From NCBI GenBank assembly GCA_013306675.1, contig JABLUY010000037.1, forward strand, positions 1 to 64,000: a stretch of 64,000 bases of DNA, given 5' to 3'. The stretch is from Thraustochytrium sp. TN22 (lineage: Eukaryota; Sar; Bigyra; Thraustochytrida; Thraustochytriidae). Below the pieces are notes generated by a model that worked only from the letters and a program-made list of their open reading frames with translations, was not told where the DNA came from and did not search any database. The translations under genes and the position numbers were made by a program. Position 1 is the stretch's first letter, and the number at the start of each line of letters is the position of its first letter. This document shows, in pieces, positions 59,540 through 64,000 of this stretch.

Positions 59540-59687
59540 CGCCGCGCGCCGGCGGACTCGCCCCGCCGGGAACGAGCTAGCTAGCTAGCCAGAAAGCGCT
59601 CTGCTCGTCCACCTCGAGGTCGAGCTCGCGGCGGCGGCGGCGAAGCAGAGACCAGACCCATCCACATCCAGTCCATCGAGCGCGCGG

Positions 59688-59719
<32 letters not shown>

Positions 59720-59776
59720 CGCCGCCGCCGCCGCGCAGCGCGAGCGGTCCTCCGCCGCGAAGCCGCCGCCGCCGCC
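59540..59776. promoter_or_regulatory. Divergent promoter region between the TMD0-like gene and LAMTOR3
   Basis: The 237 bp between divergent ATGs hold an AGCTAGCTAGCTAGC palindromic run at 59575-59589, GCC repeats near 59689-59735 and a CCGCCGCC run ending at the LAMTOR3 ATG. No TATA box is visible. Confidence 0.5.
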
Positions 59777-59858
59777 ATGGCCGCCGCCCCGCTCGACGCC
59801 GCGCTCGTACGTTGCCATGACGCCCAGGAGGACGAGCGCCTGGAGGAGGACGAGGACG

Positions 59859-59889
<31 letters not shown>

Positions 59890-60324
59890 CGACGAGGCGG
59901 GAGAGACTGGTGATGATGCTGACTGACGTGCGACCGCGACTCGCAGGCGCCGCTGCTGGACAAGCTGGCGGCGGAGGTGGCCGGCGTGAACGGCCTGCTG
60001 CTCACGACCGTGGCTGCGCAGTGCCTGGCGCAGCGCTGGGGTGACAAGGCCGAGGAGGGCACCGGCGTGTCGCAGGCCGGCTCTGCCGTGGCCACCATGG
60101 CGTCCATGGTGGTGGATCAGGTCAGCAAGCTGCAGTTTGGGCCCATGCGGAGCCTCGCCGCGCACTACGGCGACAAGAACGTCGTCCACATCAACCTTGC
60201 GCCGCTCGTGCTCACCGTCGTCGGCTCGCGCGACCTCGACGTCGACACGCTTACCTCCGCAGAGCTCCATGAGAGGCTACAGAAGGGCCTCGCCCCGCTC
60301 TGTGAGGCCGTGCAGGCTTCCTAA
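59777..60324 (+). CDS. LAMTOR3: LAMTOR3-like Ragulator subunit (MP1), two exons
   Basis: Exon 1 is 59777-59806 (ten codons, MAAAPLDAAL), the intron is 59807-59946 (GTACGT...CGCAG, 140 nt, with a GAGCAG repeat), and exon 2 is 59947-60324. The joined product is 135 residues, the length of animal LAMTOR3 (124). The roadblock-like fold is read from LLDKLAAEVAGVNGLLLTTV, MASMVVDQVSKLQFGPMRSL, VVHINLAPLVLTVVGS and ERLQKGLAPLCEAV, which follow human LAMTOR3 in order. In animals and fungi it pairs with LAMTOR2 in the Ragulator complex that anchors Rag GTPases and TORC1 to lysosomes. Unspliced, the exon 1 frame would make a 49-residue acidic peptide. The splice sites are inferred by eye. Confidence 0.83.
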
Positions 60325-60683
60325 AATCTAAGAGTAAAATGGGGCGTGGCCGAGAGGCAGATTTGGCGAGCCGCTCGTGAGAAAGCGCTAGCTAGAGCTA
60401 GCTAGCTAGCTAGCTAGCTAGCTGGAGCGCAGGCGTGACGGCTGATCAAGGATGAAAGCGCGATGAAGAATAAGCCTCAAAGCACGTGGAAGCGTGGGTG
60501 CGAGCGCCGAAGCATGGGCGCGAAAAGAAAAAGCCGAAAGCGCGTTGGGCTGGGCCATGGTGGCGTGCGCAACGTCGAGTGGAGCGGATGAGCGCGCCCA
60601 GCTGGACCTGGTGTCCTTCATCTACAACTGCTACTTCTTCTTCTTCTTCTTACTACAGATGATGATGGCACGATCTTTCACTT
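60325..60683. other. Tail-to-tail spacer with AGCT tract
   Basis: This lies between LAMTOR3 (plus) and the J-like gene (minus). An AGCTAGCT palindromic tract lies at 60387-60424 and a TTC-repeat at about 60633-60650. Both 3' ends must lie here; no gene is recognised. Confidence 0.5.
60387..60424. repeat. (CTAG/AGCT)n palindromic tract
   Basis: A run of about nine AGCT units with one interruption; self-complementary, so it can form a cruciform. Confidence 0.9.
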
Positions 60684-61604
60684 TCAGGCGACCTTGGGCC
60701 GCTTGGGCTCAGCCGCCCCATCCACAGCAGCGGAGGTGTCCTGCTCAAATCGACGCTTGATCTCCTTGAAGATGTCGGCCTCCACCATGCGCGGGCCCGA
60801 AGGTCCGCTGCTCGTGAGCACGGCAGCAGCCACGGCGCCAGCGCTCGGCTTAGGCATGGGCTTGCTCTCAATCTGCCGCATCTGGGCGGCGAACCGCTCG
60901 CGCGCCGCCTCGTCTGCGGCCTGCGCGGCCGCGGCCGCGAGAGCGGCGGCCTCCTCCTCGTCCTCGTCGTCGCCATCCTCGTCGCCGTCCTTGTCGGCGT
61001 CGCCGTCTTCGCCGTCCTCGCCGTCCTCGTCCTCGCTATCGGAAAGGTACTTGACGGACCCGTTAAGGAAGAAGTACTCCTTGTTTTCCTCCGAGAAGAA
61101 GCGGTTATACACGTCGATGGGGGCGAGCGAGAAGACGCTGGTCTCCATGAACTTCTCCGAGGCGGCGAGGCCCGGGAAGCCGTGCTGGTCGTAGATGCGT
61201 CGGCGCTCCTCGTCCATGAGCACCTCGAACGCGAGGCAGGCGCGCGCGAAGCGCTGCGCGCACGGCTCGCGCCCGCGCCGCGGGTGGTGCCTGTACGCCA
61301 GCCTATGGTACGCCACGCGCGCGCGGTCCTCCTTGAAGGAGGTCCTCACGAGCTTGAGCGCCTCATACAGATCAAAGCTGCCCAGCTCCTCCAGCGTTTC
61401 CACCAGGGCCGGCGCCGGCGCCTTCTCCTCCTCCTCCTCCTCCTCCTCCCCTTCCTCCAGGCCTCCCTCGCCCTCGCCCTCCTCCTTCTCCTCCTCCGGC
61501 TGCAGGTCCTGGTCCTGGTCCTGGCCCTGGTCCAGGTCCTGCGCCTGCTCAGCGTCGCTCTCCACGGCGCCCGTCGCTCCCTGGAGCTCGCGCTCGGCCG
61601 CCAT
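60684..61604 (-). CDS. J-like protein related to DNAJC9, HPD changed to HPR
   Basis: The 306-residue protein starts at the minus-strand ATG at 61604 (MAAERELQG). Residues 1-70 are Glu/Gln-rich. A J-domain-like region spans about 75-148: FDLYEALKLV, then AYHRLAYRHHPRRG and ACLAFEVLMDEERRRIYDQHG. The position of the Hsp70-activating HPD tripeptide reads HPR (107-109), so normal Hsp70 stimulation is unlikely. An acidic linker (about 190-235), with the preceding DVYNRFFSEENKEYFF helix, precedes Ala/Glu-rich helices and a basic end (EPKRPKVA, perhaps a nuclear signal). The order resembles DNAJC9, a histone H3-H4 co-chaperone, where the acidic part contacts histones. The link to DNAJC9 is moderate. 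Function may be histone-related or regulatory. Confidence 0.78.
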   Translation of the reverse strand: MAAERELQGATGAVESDAEQAQDLDQGQDQDQDLQPEEEKEEGEGEGGLEEGEEEEEEEEKAPAPALVETLEELGSFDLYEALKLVRTSFKEDRARVAYHRLAYRHHPRRGREPCAQRFARACLAFEVLMDEERRRIYDQHGFPGLAASEKFMETSVFSLAPIDVYNRFFSEENKEYFFLNGSVKYLSDSEDEDGEDGEDGDADKDGDEDGDDEDEEEAAALAAAAAQAADEAARERFAAQMRQIESKPMPKPSAGAVAAAVLTSSGPSGPRMVEADIFKEIKRRFEQDTSAAVDGAAEPKRPKVA

Positions 61605-62812
61605 CCTGCGCGTGCGGCTCCTGCCGCCGATCCCGCGCCCTCGGGCCGCGCGAGCCCGCACGCTTCTGCCCGCCCGGGCGCGCGCGTCCGCTGTGCTCGC
61701 GGTCCCAGGCGCCGGACCTCGGCTCGACCGCGGCCAGCCGTCCGTCGGGGACCGGTGCGCGCCGCGGTGTGCGCCGGGGACCCCGGGCGCGGTCGCCGCC
61801 CACCGTCCTCCGCGACGGGCCGCCGCCGCGCCGGTGGTGTCACTGACAGTGAGTGATGGCGGCGAGCGCTCCAGCAGCGGCCGGGAGAGTCAAGATCGCC
61901 ACGCGCGGGTGGCACAGCGCGTGGTCGGAGCGGATCAGGGCTGAGAGCGGCCAAGGCGGGGCGGGCTAGTACTACCTTTAGCAGCCTGGCCTGGCTGGCG
62001 TCACGGTCTGGAATCACTGTCTGACAGGCAGATAGCTTCCTTCACATCCCTCGCTCGCGACTGAGCGCCGGGCGCGCGCGCGACGACGACGCCTGCCAGT
62101 GCTGCCTCCAGCTAGCTAGCTAGAAACCTGCCTGCGAGATCGCTGTCAGACTCTCAGGGATTGTGCCTCGGGTCCAGACGCGGCACCGCGCGCTTGCGGC
62201 ACCGCCCAGCGAGCAGGCTGTGCCCAGTGCGGCCAGGGCCTGCCACAGTGCAGCGATGTTATGTTGTTGACAGGAAGCGCGAGCACGCCCGCCTGTCAGG
62301 CCGCCGCCGCAGCGGCATTGACAAGACAATTTGACACGTGAAGTCCGGTTCTGCCAGTCCCGCCTCGGCTCCCTCGCCCGACGCCCGCTGGCGTTCAGAC
62401 CCGCACGAGGCTAGCAGAGGACTCGGAGGAGGGCGGCGGCGGCAGGCGCGAGGCCTCGGCGGCGAGCGGGCGGCGCCGGCCGAGCGGGCCGCAGCGCAGC
62501 GCGTCGCTGCGCTGCGCTCGGGTCCACTCGCGGCAACGCAGCAGCATCGTCGCTGCCGTCCAGTCCAGCCAGCACTGCAGACAACCCGGCTCCGAGGTCG
62601 GGCTCGCGCGGGACTCGGTCGCGCGCGAGCTCGAGAGGGTCGGGCCGCGCTTCTCGCGCGGCTCGGCGGCGGCGGCGGCTGCTCTGGCGAGCTCTGGAGC
62701 TGAGCTCGCTCAGAGAACTCAACTCGCTCGGTCTGTGTTGAGATTGGCGGGCGTCTGCAGGGAGAGGCTCGAGCTCTAGCTAGCTAGCTAGCTCCAGCCT
62801 AGCTGTGAGACG
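61605..62812. other. Divergent intergenic region before the fibro-slime gene
   Basis: This is the shared upstream region of the J-like gene (61604, minus) and the fibro-slime gene (62813, plus). AGCT palindromic tracts lie at 62110-62122 and at 62776-62794, the second ending about 20 bp before the ATG. The middle is GC-rich low-complexity DNA with overlapping chance frames. No gene is recognised. Confidence 0.5.
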
Positions 62813-64000
62813 ATGGCGAGGCTGGTGGCGGTGATGGCGGTGTACCTGGCGGGCGCTGCTGCCGCGGCGGCGGCGGTGACAACACCGGATTCGCTGACGT
62901 ACCGGCTGACGGTGCGCGACTTTCTGCCGTCCCACTGCTTGCCCGAGTCCGTGTACACAGAGTCGTGGGAGTACGTGGACACCTCTGGGAACACGCGATA
63001 CACGGGGCTGGTGGACTCGTTTTTCGAGAGCCCGTCATCATTGGTGGTGGACGGCACACCGGTGATGTGCGCAAAGGCCGGCGTCACGTCGCCGAACTTT
63101 GACAGCACTTACGGGCCGAACTCGGGTGGGTACAGCGATAAAGAGTACATCATGGAGATGCAGCACTACTGTCCGTACTGGTCAACCGGGCTATGGAACA
63201 AGACTATCATGGGCCACCCAGACTTTGAGGCCGCGAGCAACAGCAAGGTCTCGGGCGCGTCAAAGTGCTGGCTAGGAGGGCTCGCGACGGGCTCTTGCGC
63301 GGACATCGAGCGCAGCGTGATCAGTCCAAATCTGACGGTGGCCTCTTCGGGCCTGCCCAAGGTGACGTACTGCAGCGACGAAGAAGAGGCCCGCTGTGGG
63401 CGTGGGTCGGGAAGCAGCAGCAAATACACGACGTCGCGCGGCAAGTTCTTCTCGGCCTGGTACAACGACAACCCAGTCTTCAACAAGCGCGTTGGGTACA
63501 AGGTGGAGCTGACGCGCAGGGAAGACGGCAACTACACATTTGAACCGTCGCAATTTTTCCCACTGAGCAAGTACGACGATGATTCGGACGATTCGGGGCC
63601 TGCGGTGCTGGAGGAAAACTATCCGGATTTCAAGCGCGCGCCGGTGTGGCCCAACTCGTTCCGCGATGTGCCCAGCTGGCAGCACTACTGGTTCACGACG
63701 GAGTTCCACACGTACTTCCAGTACTCGGGCTCGGAGTACTTCGAGTTCATCGGTGACGACGATTTCTGGGTTTTCATCAACGGCCGCGTCGCCATCGACC
63801 TTGGGTCCACGCACTCGAAGGACACAGAGATAATCCGACTGAGCGATTACGCGGACGAGGACGCGCTCAACCTGACGCAGGGCGAGGTGTACAGCCTGTC
63901 GGTCTTCCACGCGGAGCGGCACTACAGCGCGTCGAACTTCAACCTGTTCACCACCATCTCCGAGTCGTGCAATGCCGCACAGCCCGGGTCCAGCTCGGTG
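62813..64000 (+). CDS. Secreted fibro-slime / PA14-like domain protein (3' end beyond the window)
   Basis: The frame starts at the ATG at 62813 and is still open at base 64000 (396 codons read), so the protein is longer than seen. Residues 1-21 (MARLVAVMAVYLAGAAAAAA) are a signal peptide. The rest is extracellular in style, with Cys pairs (for example HCLPE, KCWLGG, TYCSDEE) and Asn-X-Thr/Ser sites. A fibro-slime domain begins near residue 30 (SLTYRLTVRDFLP). Its later part (about 280-385) contains YWFTTEFHTYFQYSG, FEFIGDDDFWVFINGRVAID and SLSVFHAERHYSASNFN, the PA14-like beta-sandwich with an Asp triad that binds calcium and sugars. Such domains occur in dictyostelid, oomycete and bacterial surface proteins. 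It is likely in the extracellular matrix or an adhesin. Confidence 0.9.
   Translation, partial: MARLVAVMAVYLAGAAAAAAAVTTPDSLTYRLTVRDFLPSHCLPESVYTESWEYVDTSGNTRYTGLVDSFFESPSSLVVDGTPVMCAKAGVTSPNFDSTYGPNSGGYSDKEYIMEMQHYCPYWSTGLWNKTIMGHPDFEAASNSKVSGASKCWLGGLATGSCADIERSVISPNLTVASSGLPKVTYCSDEEEARCGRGSGSSSKYTTSRGKFFSAWYNDNPVFNKRVGYKVELTRREDGNYTFEPSQFFPLSKYDDDSDDSGPAVLEENYPDFKRAPVWPNSFRDVPSWQHYWFTTEFHTYFQYSGSEYFEFIGDDDFWVFINGRVAIDLGSTHSKDTEIIRLSDYADEDALNLTQGEVYSLSVFHAERHYSASNFNLFTTISESCNAAQPGSSSV

Noticed and set aside
1-64000. CRISPR array or bacterial contamination
   Set aside because: No spaced identical repeats and no operon layout; eukaryotic introns and gene families are found throughout.

Overview
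This is nuclear DNA of a protist: roughly two-thirds G+C or more, with mostly intron-free genes on both strands, rare short GT-AG introns (74, 95, 140 and 191 nt found here), ATG starts often in a GCC-ATG-G setting, and GC-rich simple repeats between genes. Eukaryote-only families set the domain of life: EFL1, TBC-TLDc, LAMTOR3, TMEM42, class II eIF4E, OTU, PP2C/PDP and an SH2 domain. A Pro-Thr stalk protein and a secreted fibro-slime/PA14-like protein fit a stramenopile, perhaps a high-GC thraustochytrid, but that placement is an inference. No bacterial operon, CRISPR array, tRNA, rRNA or recognisable virus-like element was found.

Layout: 1-2.3 kb is GC-rich repeat-laden DNA. 2.3-32.7 kb is a gene cluster: a Pro-Thr stalk membrane protein, a TBC-TLDc protein, a possible ADP-ribosyltransferase-fold protein (minus), a PH protein, a Costars/poly-proline actin regulator, TMEM42, an eight-helix membrane protein with a bacterial look (minus), a PDP-like mitochondrial phosphatase, class II eIF4E (4EHP), a DUF726/TMCO4 hydrolase (minus), an EF-hand-like disordered protein (minus) and an AGC kinase (minus). 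From 32.8 to 48.2 kb lies a gene-poor stretch whose only clear gene-derived sequence is a broken TIR-like/kinesin-light-chain-TPR gene at 41.2-42.7 kb. From 48.2 kb genes are dense again: an unknown coiled-coil protein, EFL1 (minus, three exons), an OTU deubiquitinase, a CHAT-like/STAND NTPase/SH2 protein, an ABCC-TMD0-like membrane protein (minus), LAMTOR3, a J-like protein (minus) and a fibro-slime protein that runs off the right edge.

The genes do not form one pathway; they are housekeeping and signalling genes often arranged in head-to-head pairs (EFL1/OTU share 317 bp, TMD0/LAMTOR3 share 237 bp). Themes are translation and ribosome maturation (eIF4E-2, EFL1), TORC1/Rab trafficking (LAMTOR3, TBC-TLDc), actin control (Costars), phospho-signalling (AGC kinase, PP2C, SH2) and the cell surface.

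The most unusual item is the gene at 56.07-58.25 kb. It joins a CHAT-protease-like fold lacking the usual His/Cys motifs, a P-loop STAND-type NTPase and a C-terminal STAT-like SH2 domain. That is the layout of a signal-sensing NLR-like switch with a phosphotyrosine reader, preceded by three ATGs spaced exactly 18 nt apart that open upstream reading frames.
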